NCBI GenBank assembly: GCA_036378155.1
Contig: DASUXA010000017.1
Span: forward strand, 62,001 to 126,000
Source: DASUXA01 sp036378155
GTDB lineage: Bacteria > Actinomycetota > Actinomycetes > Mycobacteriales > Micromonosporaceae
Direction: 5' to 3'
DNA: 64,000 nucleotides
The position numbers were made by a program, and so were the translations under genes. Within the stretch, counting starts at the first letter, position 1, and each line of letters opens with the position of its first letter. This document shows positions 42,812-51,806 of the stretch, one piece after another. The notes beneath the pieces were generated by a model, which searched no databases, was not told the origin of the DNA, and saw only the letters and a program-made list of their open reading frames with translations.

Positions 42812-44683
42812 TCAGCCCACCGCGAGGCCCTGGGCCAGAACCGGTTCGACCCAGCCGGCGCCGTGGTCGAGCTGGTAATCCAGGTTCATCGCGGAGCTGA
42901 TCAGCGCGAGGTGACTGAACGCCTGCGGGAAGTTGCCGATCTGCTCCCCGGTCGGGGCGATCTCCTCCGAGTACAGCCCCAGGTGGTTGCTGTAGGTCAG
43001 CATCTTCTCGAAGGTGAGCCGGGCTTCGTCGAGCCGACCGGAGCGAGCCAGTGCGTCGACGTACCAGAAGGTGCACATCGTGAACGTGCCTTCCGATCCG
43101 CGCAGCCCGTCCGGCGAGGCAGCCGGGTCGTACCGGTACACGAGGCTGTCCGAGACCAGTTCGCCGTCCATCGCCCGCAGCGTGGACTGCCACATCGGGT
43201 CGGTCGGCGCGATGAACCCGACCAGCGGCATGTACAGCAGCGCCGCGTCCAACACGTCGGTGTCGTAGTGCTGGACGAACGCCTCCCGCTTCGGGTCGAA
43301 GCCGCGCTCCATGATCTGCCGGTACACCATGTCGCGCATGTTCGTCCACCGCAGCGTGTCCGCCGGACGCCCCCGGCGCTGCGACAGCCGGATCGCCCGG
43401 TCGAACGCCACCCAGGACATCAGCCGCCCGTACGTGAAGTCCTGCCGACCGCCCCGGGTCTCCCAGATGCCGTCCTCCGGCATGTCCCAGTGCTCGCACA
43501 GCCAGTCGATCATCGACGCGATGTTCCGCCACGCGTCGTGCGAGGTTTCCAGCGAATGCGCGTCGGCGAGGTGCAGGGAGTCCATCGCCTCGCCGTAGAT
43601 GTCGAGCTGGCGTTGGGTCCCTGCGGCGTTGCCGATCCGCACCGGGCTCGATCCCTTGTACCCCTCGAAATGGTCGAGGATCTCCTCGGTCAGATCGGAC
43701 GAGCCGTCGATCCGGTACATGATCTGCAGCGGCGACTGCCGTTCGGCGGCTTGTTGGATGCGCCCGTTCAACCAGCGCAGGAACGCCTGCGCCTCGTCGG
43801 TGAAGCCCAGCCCGAGCAGGGCGTACACCGAGAACGACGAGTCGCGCACCCAGGTGAACCGGTAGTCCCAGTTGCGCTCCCCGCCGACCTGCTCCGGCAG
43901 TCCCGCCGTGGGCGCGGCAACCAGCGCGCCGGTCGGCGCGTACGTCATCAGCTTCAGGGTCATCGCCGCGCGCTCGACCATCTCCCGCCACCGGCCCTGG
44001 TACCGCGACCGGCCGATCCAGCCTCGCCAGAAGTCGCGGGTCTGCTCGAACATCCGCACGATGGCGTCGCGCCCCATCGCCTTCGGCGGTCCGTCCGGCA
44101 TCGTCTCGAGAACCATCCCGCCGACGTCGCCGGCGGACAGGGTCGCCGCGAACGTGATCCCGTTGTCTTCGATGTGGACGTCCTGTTCGCGGACGACCCG
44201 CTCGCCGTGCCGCGCGGCGGTCACATTGAACGACATCGTGGGACCGCGGAAGATCGCGCCGTCCTCGGTGAGTTCGATGTCGTGCTGGTCGCGGCCGTAG
44301 TTGAACCGCGGCTGGCATTCGATGCGGAAGCGCATCTGCCCGCGTACCACGCGGACCATCCGCACCAGACGGTGCCGGTCGGTCGCGGCGGCGCCGGCGA
44401 CCGGCATGAAGTCGATCACTTCGCCGACGCCGTCGGCGCTCAGGAAACGCGTGATCAGGATCGGCGTACCGGGCAGGTACAGCTGCTTGGTCACGTAGCC
44501 GGCGCCTTCCGGCGCGACCCGGAAGTAGCCGCCCTTCTCCTTGTCCAGCAGGGCGGCGAAGATGCTTGGCGAGTCGAAGCGCGGCACGCAGAACCAGTCG
44601 ACGACGCCCTCGGTGGATACCAGGGCGGCGGTCTGCAGGTCGCCGATCAGCCCGTGGTCTTCGATGGCAGGGTACGAGTCCAT
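42812..44683 (-). CDS. GH15 family glycoside hydrolase (glucoamylase/trehalase-like)
   Basis: GH15 enzymes are inverting glucoamylases or, in actinobacteria, trehalases. The 623-residue cytoplasmic protein has an N-terminal beta-domain starting YPAIEDHGLIGD and VDWFCVPRFDSPSIF, then the (alpha/alpha)6 barrel with NWDYRFTWVRDSSFSVYA and WETRGGRQDFTYGRLM containing the catalytic acid. ATG 44683 follows GGAGG. Related actinobacterial proteins include the trehalase Rv2402; substrate cannot be decided from the sequence. Confidence 0.92.
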   Translation of the reverse strand: MDSYPAIEDHGLIGDLQTAALVSTEGVVDWFCVPRFDSPSIFAALLDKEKGGYFRVAPEGAGYVTKQLYLPGTPILITRFLSADGVGEVIDFMPVAGAAATDRHRLVRMVRVVRGQMRFRIECQPRFNYGRDQHDIELTEDGAIFRGPTMSFNVTAARHGERVVREQDVHIEDNGITFAATLSAGDVGGMVLETMPDGPPKAMGRDAIVRMFEQTRDFWRGWIGRSRYQGRWREMVERAAMTLKLMTYAPTGALVAAPTAGLPEQVGGERNWDYRFTWVRDSSFSVYALLGLGFTDEAQAFLRWLNGRIQQAAERQSPLQIMYRIDGSSDLTEEILDHFEGYKGSSPVRIGNAAGTQRQLDIYGEAMDSLHLADAHSLETSHDAWRNIASMIDWLCEHWDMPEDGIWETRGGRQDFTYGRLMSWVAFDRAIRLSQRRGRPADTLRWTNMRDMVYRQIMERGFDPKREAFVQHYDTDVLDAALLYMPLVGFIAPTDPMWQSTLRAMDGELVSDSLVYRYDPAASPDGLRGSEGTFTMCTFWYVDALARSGRLDEARLTFEKMLTYSNHLGLYSEEIAPTGEQIGNFPQAFSHLALISSAMNLDYQLDHGAGWVEPVLAQGLAVG

Positions 44684-44744
44684 GGCGGACCTCCGTGAGA
44701 CGCAATGGCATGCTCTCGGCGCGTACGCGCGCCGCAAAAGGGGT

Positions 44745-44768
44745 CCCCGGCCGCTTGCGCGGCCGGGG
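44745..44768 (-). terminator. 10-bp GC hairpin
   Basis: CCCCGGCCGC and GCGGCCGGGG enclose a TTGC loop. It lies 11 bp past the stop of the DUF7144-like gene and upstream of the GH15 gene on the same strand, so the two are probably separate transcripts. Confidence 0.8.
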
Positions 44769-44779
44769 CAAGGTCCACG

Positions 44780-45295
44780 TCAGGTACTCGACATCTCCCG
44801 ACCATGCGCGACGAGCGCGTAGATCACGACGACGTCGAGAGCGATCACGAGCAGCGACCAGAGCGGGTACGCCGGCATGAACGCCAGGTTCACGATCGCG
44901 CTGATGCTGGCGAGCACGACGCCGATCACCCGCGCCCACGTCTGGGCGACCAGGATCCCGAAGCCGGAGATCGCGGCGAGTACCCCGATCGCCATGTGCG
45001 TCCAGCCCCACGCGGTGTAGTCGACGTTGACGGTGAGCCCGTTCGCGCCGACCGCGTACCAGCCGCTGTTGACGACGGCGACCAGCCCCTCGATGAACTG
45101 GAAGATGCCGACCAGGATCAGCACGACAGCACCGAACACGATCCAGCCGACCCAGCCGGTCGGCGCCGGCGGCGCCTCCTGGAAGGCTTCCTTCGAGGCG
45201 TACCCGCGATCTTCAACGGACGTCGCGCCGCTCATCGAGGCTGGTCCGGTACCGTCGGGCGGCCTGCGTGTGCTTTCGGGTCGCATCTCTGTCAT
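44780..45295 (-). CDS. DUF7144-like four-helix membrane protein
   Basis: This 171-residue protein has a 45-residue polar N-terminus followed by four hydrophobic helices; segments such as GWVGWIVFGAVVLILVG and NVDYTAWGWTHMAIGVLAA match a widespread actinobacterial family of small membrane proteins. ATG 45295 follows a GAGGGGGG site. Function is unknown. Confidence 0.87.
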   Translation of the reverse strand: MTEMRPESTRRPPDGTGPASMSGATSVEDRGYASKEAFQEAPPAPTGWVGWIVFGAVVLILVGIFQFIEGLVAVVNSGWYAVGANGLTVNVDYTAWGWTHMAIGVLAAISGFGILVAQTWARVIGVVLASISAIVNLAFMPAYPLWSLLVIALDVVVIYALVAHGREMSST

Positions 45296-45685
45296 GACCG
45301 GATCCCCCCTCGTATCGCCGGTCCTCGGACTCGTCGACCTGCTTCTCAGGCCGACAGCCCCAATAGATCCTTGGTCCGACTCTGCCGGGAAGGCGTCACC
45401 CGCAGTGGGGGATGCGCGAGGTTGCGTCGAACGACCAGGCGGTACAGGCCGTAAGACCCGGTCTCAGCGCCGCCCGGCGATAGCGGACCGTCGGTCTGTG
45501 CCTTGTGACAGCGTCCCGTCGGACCATCCTGATCTCGCTCGCGTCGTACGCGAGGTGGCGTACAGCCGACGGTTCTTCTTCGCCCGCAGAGGTAGCGGGG
45601 TTTGCTCCCAGCGACCGACGACCGGGCCGGGGTGGTACGGGCAGGATTGCGGTTCACGACTGGACGCGAAAGAGAGCAGGTACCG
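45296..45685. other. 390-bp divergent intergenic region
   Basis: This gap lies between two divergently read membrane-protein genes and presumably holds both promoters. I found no convincing -35/-10 pair, hairpin or small gene in it; short open frames here look like chance. Confidence 0.5.
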
Positions 45686-46108
45686 ATGGGCGCCATTACC
45701 CCTGTCTCGGATTCGAGCGCGAGACTGCTGCGGATCCTGCTGGTCATTGACGCGGCGGTGTTCTTCGGCGCCGCACTGTTCAACTTCGGCCTCGAGGTCC
45801 CGCTGGGTTTCGCCACCTTGCGGTTCGCCGATCCGATCTGGCAGGCGGGAACGGGTGAAGCCGTCATCGGCGGGCTGCTGCTCGCGGCAGGGCTGACCGG
45901 AGGTCGGCGGCTGTCCTGGCTGGCGTTGGTGATGTCGGTGCTGGGCATAGCCTTCGGACTCTCGTCCGACCGGGTGCAGGGAGCGGCCCGCGACCTCCAC
46001 GTCGCCATGATCGCGCTCGCCGTCCTGGTGTTGGCGCTGCTGGTCACCGCCCGGAGAAATCGACGGTCCGTGGCGGCGGGTGCCGCGTTCGTCGAGGAGG
46101 CGAAATGA
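45686..46108 (+). CDS. Small four-helix membrane protein, paralogue 1
   Basis: This 140-residue protein has four hydrophobic helices. The segment FNFGLEVPLGFATLRFADP followed by GEAVIGGLLL is closely mirrored in the next gene (HFGVDIPIGFAT and PEAVIGAVM), so the two arose by tandem duplication. GAGAGCAGG precedes ATG 45686. Its stop overlaps the next start by ATGA. No function is known. Confidence 0.85.
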   Translation: MGAITPVSDSSARLLRILLVIDAAVFFGAALFNFGLEVPLGFATLRFADPIWQAGTGEAVIGGLLLAAGLTGGRRLSWLALVMSVLGIAFGLSSDRVQGAARDLHVAMIALAVLVLALLVTARRNRRSVAAGAAFVEEAK

Positions 46109-46539
46109 CCGCCAACCCGCCGAGCCGCGTCGACTACTGGCGAGGCCAGCCACCCATGGTCGCCGGCGTACTGATGGCGCTCGCGGCGGCGACATTCGTC
46201 ATCGTCTCCGTCGTCCATTTCGGGGTCGACATTCCGATCGGCTTCGCCACGATCAGCGATCCCTTTTCCGGCGCTGCCGTTCCTGAGGCTGTCATCGGCG
46301 CGGTCATGGCGATCGGAGCGACGGCTGTCCTCACCCGGCGAACGAGGAGCAGGGGAATCGCGCTGGGGACGACATCGTTCGCGCTGCTCGGCACCGGCTT
46401 CGGGCTGACTATCACACTGAGCAGCGCCCGTACCGGAGATGTCGCCTACCACCTCAGCATTCTGGTCACCTTGCTCGTCATCCTCGCCCTGCTGCTCGTA
46501 CCCTCCAGGTCCGACGCTTGGCGTCGGCGAGCAGTTTGA
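46105..46539 (+). CDS. Small four-helix membrane protein, paralogue 2
   Basis: This 144-residue paralogue of the preceding gene also has four hydrophobic helices and the shared HFGVDIPIGFAT...PEAVIGAVM region. It starts in the ATGA overlap, so the two are made together and could form a heteromer. No enzymatic residues are evident. It is followed by a strong hairpin terminator. Confidence 0.85.
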   Translation: MTANPPSRVDYWRGQPPMVAGVLMALAAATFVIVSVVHFGVDIPIGFATISDPFSGAAVPEAVIGAVMAIGATAVLTRRTRSRGIALGTTSFALLGTGFGLTITLSSARTGDVAYHLSILVTLLVILALLLVPSRSDAWRRRAV

Positions 46540-46574
46540 ACGCGCGAACCGCGCGGAAGCCGCTGCTGTCCTGA

Positions 46575-46610
46575 CCCCCGCTGTACGGACAGGCGTGCGT
46601 ACAGCGGGGG
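46575..46610. terminator. 13-bp bidirectional hairpin terminator
   Basis: CCCCCGCTGTACG (46575-46587) and its complement (46598-46610) enclose a 10-base loop. It separates the convergent membrane-protein and msrA genes. Confidence 0.85.
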
Positions 46611-46618
46611 ACCGGTGG

Positions 46619-47269
46619 CTATGTCCTCGCGACGCCGACCGGGCAGCTCATGCCGTTCGGGCCGATGCCGCAGTATCCGGCCGGATTCTTGTCGAGGTAC
46701 TGCTGGTGGTAGTCCTCGGCGTAGTAGAACGGTCCCGCCTTGGCGATCTCCGTGGTGATCTCGCCGTACCCCGCGCCGGATACGACCGGGGCGAACGCCT
46801 CGCGCGACTGCTCCGCCGCCTCGAGCTGCGCATCGGTGGTGGCGTAGATGGTCGAGCGGTACTGCGTGCCGATGTCGTTGCCCTGGCGCATGCCCTGGGT
46901 CGGGTCGTGGTTCTCCCAGAAGGTCTTCAGCAGCGTCTCGTACGAGATCATCGCCGGGTCGTACACCACCTGGACCACTTCGGCGTGCCCGGTGAGCCCC
47001 GAGCAGACCTCCTCGTAGGTCGGGTTGGGCGTCACGCCGCCCGCGTATCCGACCGCCGTCGAGTACACCCCCGGCAGCTTCCAGAACAGCCGCTCGGCAC
47101 CCCAGAAGCAGCCCATTCCGAACACCGCGATCTGGTATCCGTCCGGCCAGGGTCCGGTCAGCGGCGTGCCGAGCACCGTGTGACGCGCCGGTACCGGCAT
47201 CGGATTGTCCCGCCCCGGCAGCGCCTCGTCACGGGTCGGCAGGTCCAGCTTCTTGCGACGCAGAAACAC
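46619..47269 (-). CDS. msrA: Peptide-methionine (S)-S-oxide reductase
   Basis: MsrA repairs methionine sulfoxide. The 216 residues contain the catalytic GMGCFWGAERLF, YAGGVTPNPTYEEVCSG, GHAEVVQVVYDP, and a C-terminal GYCGIGPNGMSC with the recycling cysteines. The GTG at 47269 is preferred because it has a GGAG site; an ATG at 47299 would add 10 residues. Confidence 0.96.
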   Translation of the reverse strand: MFLRRKKLDLPTRDEALPGRDNPMPVPARHTVLGTPLTGPWPDGYQIAVFGMGCFWGAERLFWKLPGVYSTAVGYAGGVTPNPTYEEVCSGLTGHAEVVQVVYDPAMISYETLLKTFWENHDPTQGMRQGNDIGTQYRSTIYATTDAQLEAAEQSREAFAPVVSGAGYGEITTEIAKAGPFYYAEDYHQQYLDKNPAGYCGIGPNGMSCPVGVART

Positions 47270-47401
47270 GGGTCGCTCCTCTCCACGTGTCACGTCCAAG
47301 CATCTCGCGCCGTCGCGGTATTCCGCCCAGCACCCGACTCCCGGTTGCGACGCGCTGCCGCGCCGCGACCGGGAACGGTCGATGCGACCGGGGCGGCGAC
47401 C

Positions 47402-47812
47402 CTACAGCGCCGCGCGGATGCGTTCCGCGTACGACTCGGCTTCCTCCTGAGACGGGTATTTGTGGCGGGGCCAGAAGAAGCCGCGCAGCCCGTCGCCCTT
47501 GGTCCTCGGTACCACATGGGTGTGCAGGTGCGGGACGCTCTGGCTGACCCTGTTGTTGATCGCCATGAACGTGCCGCCCGCCGCGCACCCCTTCTCCACG
47601 GCCACCGTCACGCGCTGGACCAGCGCGAAGTATCCGCCGATCGCGGAGGCCGGCAGATCCGCCAGGGTTACCACGTGCTCACGGGGAACCACCAGCGTGT
47701 GCCCCGGGAAGACCGGGCGCTGGTCGAGGAACGCGACGCCGTCGGGCGAGTCGGCGACGACCAGGGCGGGCACCCCGCCGGCGATGATCTGACAGAACAC
47801 ACAGTCGGTCAC
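47402..47812 (-). CDS. HIT family (histidine triad) protein
   Basis: HIT proteins hydrolyse nucleoside phosphoramidates or related nucleotides. The 136 residues contain the zinc-like CVFCQII at the N-terminus, GHTLVVPREHV and the histidine triad HLHTHVVPR. GTG 47812 is placed 7 bases after a TAGGGT box, consistent with a leaderless mRNA; an upstream ATG at 47842 lies before that box. Confidence 0.93.
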   Translation of the reverse strand: MTDCVFCQIIAGGVPALVVADSPDGVAFLDQRPVFPGHTLVVPREHVVTLADLPASAIGGYFALVQRVTVAVEKGCAAGGTFMAINNRVSQSVPHLHTHVVPRTKGDGLRGFFWPRHKYPSQEEAESYAERIRAAL

Positions 47813-47819
47813 GACGCCG

Positions 47820-47825
47820 ACCCTA
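47820..47825 (-). promoter_or_regulatory. Candidate -10 box (TAGGGT), leaderless start
   Basis: On the minus strand TAGGGT ends 7 bases before the GTG at 47812 of the HIT gene. Confidence 0.45.
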
Positions 47826-47922
47826 GGCACCGTGTCGGACATTCGCCCGGCGGTCATCCACAGCCGGGCGCGCGCCCGCGCGGTAATCCACCGTCGGACG
47901 TTTGTCTGACGCAACCCACGGA

Positions 47923-47928
47923 TAGCCT
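47923..47928 (+). promoter_or_regulatory. Candidate -10 box (TAGCCT), leaderless start of metB
   Basis: TAGCCT ends 6 bases before the ATG at 47935; a TTTGTC at 47901-47906 may be the -35 (16-bp spacer). Confidence 0.5.
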
Positions 47929-47934
47929 TTCGGC

Positions 47935-49074
47935 ATGACGTACGGCTTCGGCACTCTCGCCATCCATGCCGGGCAGGAGCCCGATCCCCGCACCGGGGCG
48001 GTCGTCCCACCCATCTACCAGACCAGCACGTACGCGCAGGACGCGGTCGGGGCTCCGAGGCTCGGCTACGAGTACAGCCGTACCACCAACCCCACGCGTG
48101 ACGCGCTGCAGGAGTGCCTTGCCGCGCTGGAGAGCGGGCGCACCTCGCTGACCTTCGCCAGCGGGCTCGCCGCCGAGGACGCCCTGCTCCGCACCGTCTG
48201 CCGGCCCGGCGACCACGTGGTGATTCCCGACGACGCGTACGGCGGCACCTTCCGGCTGTTCTCGAAGGTCGCCGAAAAGTGGGGCCTGAGCTGGACCGCG
48301 GCCCACCTGTCCGACATCGACGCGGTACGCGCGGCGCTGCGTCCGCAGACCCGGTTGATCTGGGTCGAGACGCCGACCAATCCGCTGCTCGGCATCGTCG
48401 ACATCGCCGCCGTGGCGAACCTCGCCAGCGAGCGCAGGGTACTGGTCGCGGTCGACAACACCTTCGCCAGCCCATACCTTCAGCAGCCGCTCACCCTCGG
48501 TGCCGACGTCGTGGTGCACTCGACCACCAAGTACATCGGCGGGCACTCCGACGTCGTCGGCGGCGCGCTGGTCGTCGACGACGAGGGTCTGGCGCAGGAG
48601 CTCGCGTTCCACCAGAACGCGATGGGGGCGATCAACGGCCCGTTCGACGCGTGGCTCACCCTGCGCGGGCTGAAGACCCTCGAGGTACGCATGGAGCGGC
48701 ACTGCGACAACGCCGAGCGGGTCGCGTCGTACCTCGCCGCCCATTCGAAGGTCGCGAAGGTGCTGTACCCGGGGCTGCCCGAGCACCCCGGTCACGAGGT
48801 CGCCGCCAAGCAGATGCGCCGGTTCGGCGGCATGGTCAGCTTCCGGGTCGCCGGGGGCGAGGCGGCGGCGACCGCGATCTGCAACCGGGCGAAGCTGTTC
48901 ACACTCGGTGAGTCCCTCGGCGGTGTCGAGTCGTTGATCGAGCACCCGGGGCGGATGACGCACGCCAGCGCGGCGGGGTCGGCGTTGGAGGTACCGGGCG
49001 ACCTGGTGCGGTTGTCTGTCGGCATCGAGTCGGTGGAAGATCTTCTCGCCGATCTGGAGCAGGCGCTCGGCTGA
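47935..49074 (+). CDS. metB: Cystathionine gamma-synthase/gamma-lyase
   Basis: This PLP enzyme of the Cys/Met metabolism family either makes cystathionine from O-acyl homoserine or cleaves it to cysteine. The 379 residues show YEYSRTTNPTRDALQ, ASGLAAEDALL, the aspartate VDNTFASPYLQQPL and the PLP lysine in STTKYIGGHSDVVGG. Orientation and position relative to greA/mca match Rv1079. With cbs it could complete reverse transsulfuration. The symbol follows the usual naming; lyase activity is equally likely. Confidence 0.94.
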   Translation: MTYGFGTLAIHAGQEPDPRTGAVVPPIYQTSTYAQDAVGAPRLGYEYSRTTNPTRDALQECLAALESGRTSLTFASGLAAEDALLRTVCRPGDHVVIPDDAYGGTFRLFSKVAEKWGLSWTAAHLSDIDAVRAALRPQTRLIWVETPTNPLLGIVDIAAVANLASERRVLVAVDNTFASPYLQQPLTLGADVVVHSTTKYIGGHSDVVGGALVVDDEGLAQELAFHQNAMGAINGPFDAWLTLRGLKTLEVRMERHCDNAERVASYLAAHSKVAKVLYPGLPEHPGHEVAAKQMRRFGGMVSFRVAGGEAAATAICNRAKLFTLGESLGGVESLIEHPGRMTHASAAGSALEVPGDLVRLSVGIESVEDLLADLEQALG

Positions 49075-49115
49075 CTCGTTGTACCACGGGGCAGGCTGCG
49101 GCAGGGGAGGTGGCC

Positions 49116-50516
49116 ATGTTGGCCGAGGGCACGTGGGTCGGTGCGACCGCCAGACAGATCGCCCGTGCGGTACGGCGGGGCGACACCTCCGCCACGCACG
49201 TCGTCGCCGACCACCTCGACTACATCCGAGCCCATGACGACCTGCTCAACGCCTTCCGCGTGGTACGGCACGGCGAGGCGATCGCCGAGGCCGAGGCGGT
49301 CGACGAGCAGGACGACCTGGCGAACCTCCCGCTGGCCGGGGTACCGATCGCGGTGAAGGAGAACACCGAGGTCGCCGGCCTGTCGACCTGGCACGGCTCG
49401 GCCGCGGCCCGGCGGGAGGTCGCCGATCGCGACCACGAGGTGGTCCGCCGGCTGCGCGGGGCGGGCGCCGTGGTCGTCGGTACCTCCCGCATGCCGGAAC
49501 TCGGGTTGTGGGCGACGACCGACGACGAGGCGGCGATCACCCGCAACCCGTGGCGTACCGACCGGACGCCGGGCGGCTCGTCGGGCGGCTCGGCGGCGGC
49601 GGTCGCCGCGGGACTGGTACCGATCGCGCACGGCAACGACGGGCTCGGCTCGGTCCGCATTCCGGCGGCGTGCTGCGGACTGGTCGGCATCAAACCGGGT
49701 CGCGGCGTGGTACCGAGCGGGCTGACCGCCGACGACTGGTTCGGCCTCGCCGAGCACGGCGTCCTCGCGACTACGGTCGCCGACGCCGCCGTCGGATTCT
49801 CGGTGCTCGCGGGCCGCGACCCCGCGCCGCTGACCGAACCGTCCCGCCTGCGCGTCGCGGTGTCCACCCGCAGCCCGGTCCAAGGCGTGTGGCCGGACCG
49901 ACCGGCGCGCGACGCGGTCGCCTCCGCCGCCCGGCTGCTGGTCGGCGCGGGGCACGACACGCTCCACGCGAACCCCACGTACCCGACCTCGCTCGGCGTC
50001 CGCGCGTTGCTCACCTGGTTCGCCGCGGCGCATCGCGACGCTCAGGCGGCTGGGCTCGACCTGACGGCGCTGCAGCCGCGCACCCGCCGGCACGCCGAGT
50101 TCGGACGCTGGGCGTGGCGACGCGGGTACATCCGGGAGGACGACCGCACGGCGTGGCGGCGTCGGGTCGGCGACTGGTTCGCCGACGGCTCGTACGACGT
50201 GCTGCTCACCCCTGCCCTGGCGACCTCGCCGCCGCCGGCCACCGACTGGTCGCTGCGTGCCTGGCGCAGCAACCTGCTCACCTGCCTGCGGTACGCGCCG
50301 TACTGCGCGCCCTGGAACATCGCCGGCTTCCCGGCGGTGACCGTGCCGATGGGGGTACGCCCCGACAACCTGCCGGTCGCTGTGCAGTTGGTCGGTCCGC
50401 CCGGCAGCGAACTCACCCTGCTGGCGGTCGCCGGTCAACTCGAGCAGGCATCGCCGTGGCTGCGCCACGCGCCAGGCTGGCCTCGCCTGCCCGAGACTGC
50501 CGGCGCACAGCGGTAG
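49116..50516 (+). CDS. Amidase signature family protein
   Basis: This 466-residue amidase has the Ser-cisSer-Lys triad of the family: Lys in VPIAVKENTEVAG, cis-Ser in PGGSSGGSAAAVAAG and the nucleophile region DGLGSVRIPAACCGLVGIKP. It hydrolyses an unknown amide. ATG 49116 follows AGGGGAGG. It lies 41 bp after metB and 15 bp before ilvA on the same strand. GatA is unlikely because no gatB/gatC are nearby. Confidence 0.92.
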   Translation: MLAEGTWVGATARQIARAVRRGDTSATHVVADHLDYIRAHDDLLNAFRVVRHGEAIAEAEAVDEQDDLANLPLAGVPIAVKENTEVAGLSTWHGSAAARREVADRDHEVVRRLRGAGAVVVGTSRMPELGLWATTDDEAAITRNPWRTDRTPGGSSGGSAAAVAAGLVPIAHGNDGLGSVRIPAACCGLVGIKPGRGVVPSGLTADDWFGLAEHGVLATTVADAAVGFSVLAGRDPAPLTEPSRLRVAVSTRSPVQGVWPDRPARDAVASAARLLVGAGHDTLHANPTYPTSLGVRALLTWFAAAHRDAQAAGLDLTALQPRTRRHAEFGRWAWRRGYIREDDRTAWRRRVGDWFADGSYDVLLTPALATSPPPATDWSLRAWRSNLLTCLRYAPYCAPWNIAGFPAVTVPMGVRPDNLPVAVQLVGPPGSELTLLAVAGQLEQASPWLRHAPGWPRLPETAGAQR

Positions 50517-50531
50517 TGCGACGATCAGCGC

Positions 50532-51803
50532 ATGACCGCACTGCCTGCCCGCCTCGCGGACCCGTCGTCCGGGACCGATCCGTCCGCTCTTGTCGCCCTG
50601 CCGGATGTGATGGCGGCGCGTGACCTGCTCGGGCCGGTGATCCGCCACACCCCGCTGGAGCCGTGTCGCCCGCTCGCCGCCAAACTCGGCGGTCCGGCGT
50701 GGCTGAAGTGCGAAAACTTGCAGCGTGCCGGCTCGTACAAGGTTCGCGGGGCGTACGTGCGGATCTCCCGGCTGTCGGCGCAGGAGCGGGCGTGCGGTGT
50801 CGTCGCGGCCAGCGCCGGCAACCATGCCCAGGGCGTGGCCCTCGCCGCGGGGCTGCTCGGGGCGTCGGCGACGGTGTTCATGCCGGTCGGCGCGCCGCTG
50901 CCCAAGGTGGCGGCGACCAAGGGGTACGGCGCGACGGTCGAACTGGTCGGCGCGACCGTCGACGAAACGTTGGAGGCGGCGAAGCAGCACGCCGAGCGGA
51001 CCGGGGCGGTCTTCATCCACCCGTTCGACCACCCCGACGTCATCGCCGGGCAGGGCACCGTGGCGCTGGAGATCCTCGAACAGTGTCCCGAGGTGAAGAC
51101 GATCATCACCGGGGTCGGCGGCGGCGGTCTGGTCTCCGGCGTCGCGGTCGCCACCAAGGCGTTACGCCCGGACGTGCGGGTGATCGGGGTACAAGCCGCC
51201 GGTGCGGCCGCGTTCCCGCCCTCGCTGGCCGCCGGTCGTCCGGTGCGGCTGCCGTCGTACGCCACGATCGCCGACGGCATCGCCGTCGGCTGCCCCGGAG
51301 AGCTGACCTTCGCCCACGTCAGCAAGCTGGTCGACGAGGTCGTCACGGTCACCGAGGAAGACATCTCGCGGGCGCTGCTGATGCTCATGGAGCGCTGCAA
51401 GCTGGTCGCCGAACCGGCCGGCGGCGTGGGCGTGGCGGCGCTGCTCGCGGGGCGGGTCGAGGTGGAAACCCCGGCGGTGGCGATCGTGTCGGGCGGCAAC
51501 ATCGACCCGTTGCTGCTGGTCAAGGTCATCGAACACGGTCTGACCGCGGCCGGGCGGTACCTGCGGTTCACGGTGCGCTGCGCGGACCGTCCCGGGCAAC
51601 TCGCCGCCCTGCTCACCCAGATCGCCGAGCACGGCGCGAACGTGGTCGACGTCGCGCACCAGCGTCACGACCGGCACCTCGGGCTGGGTGAGGTAGCCGT
51701 GCAACTGTCCGTCGAGACGCGGGGCGCGGAGCACTCCGATCGGCTGATCGGAGCGCTCCGCGCCGCCGGGCACGACATCACCTTCGGCGACGGGCGCCGG
51801 TGA
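50532..51803 (+). CDS. ilvA: Threonine ammonia-lyase
   Basis: The enzyme deaminates threonine to 2-oxobutanoate, feeding isoleucine synthesis or threonine degradation. The 423 residues have the PLP lysine in LQRAGSYKVRGAY, SAGNHAQGVALAAG, the glycine loop GVGGGGLVSGVAVA and a C-terminal ACT-like domain (about 330-423) starting near LRFTVRCADRPGQLAALL. The leucine codon at 51162-51164 is TTA, rare here, so translation needs tRNA-Leu(UAA). Stop is 3 bp before the convergent greA. Confidence 0.94.
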   Translation: MTALPARLADPSSGTDPSALVALPDVMAARDLLGPVIRHTPLEPCRPLAAKLGGPAWLKCENLQRAGSYKVRGAYVRISRLSAQERACGVVAASAGNHAQGVALAAGLLGASATVFMPVGAPLPKVAATKGYGATVELVGATVDETLEAAKQHAERTGAVFIHPFDHPDVIAGQGTVALEILEQCPEVKTIITGVGGGGLVSGVAVATKALRPDVRVIGVQAAGAAAFPPSLAAGRPVRLPSYATIADGIAVGCPGELTFAHVSKLVDEVVTVTEEDISRALLMLMERCKLVAEPAGGVGVAALLAGRVEVETPAVAIVSGGNIDPLLLVKVIEHGLTAAGRYLRFTVRCADRPGQLAALLTQIAEHGANVVDVAHQRHDRHLGLGEVAVQLSVETRGAEHSDRLIGALRAAGHDITFGDGRR

Positions 51804-51806
51804 CGG

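Noticed and set aside
47813..47934. SAM riboswitch upstream of metB
   Set aside because: The -10 box lies 6 bases before the ATG, leaving no leader RNA.
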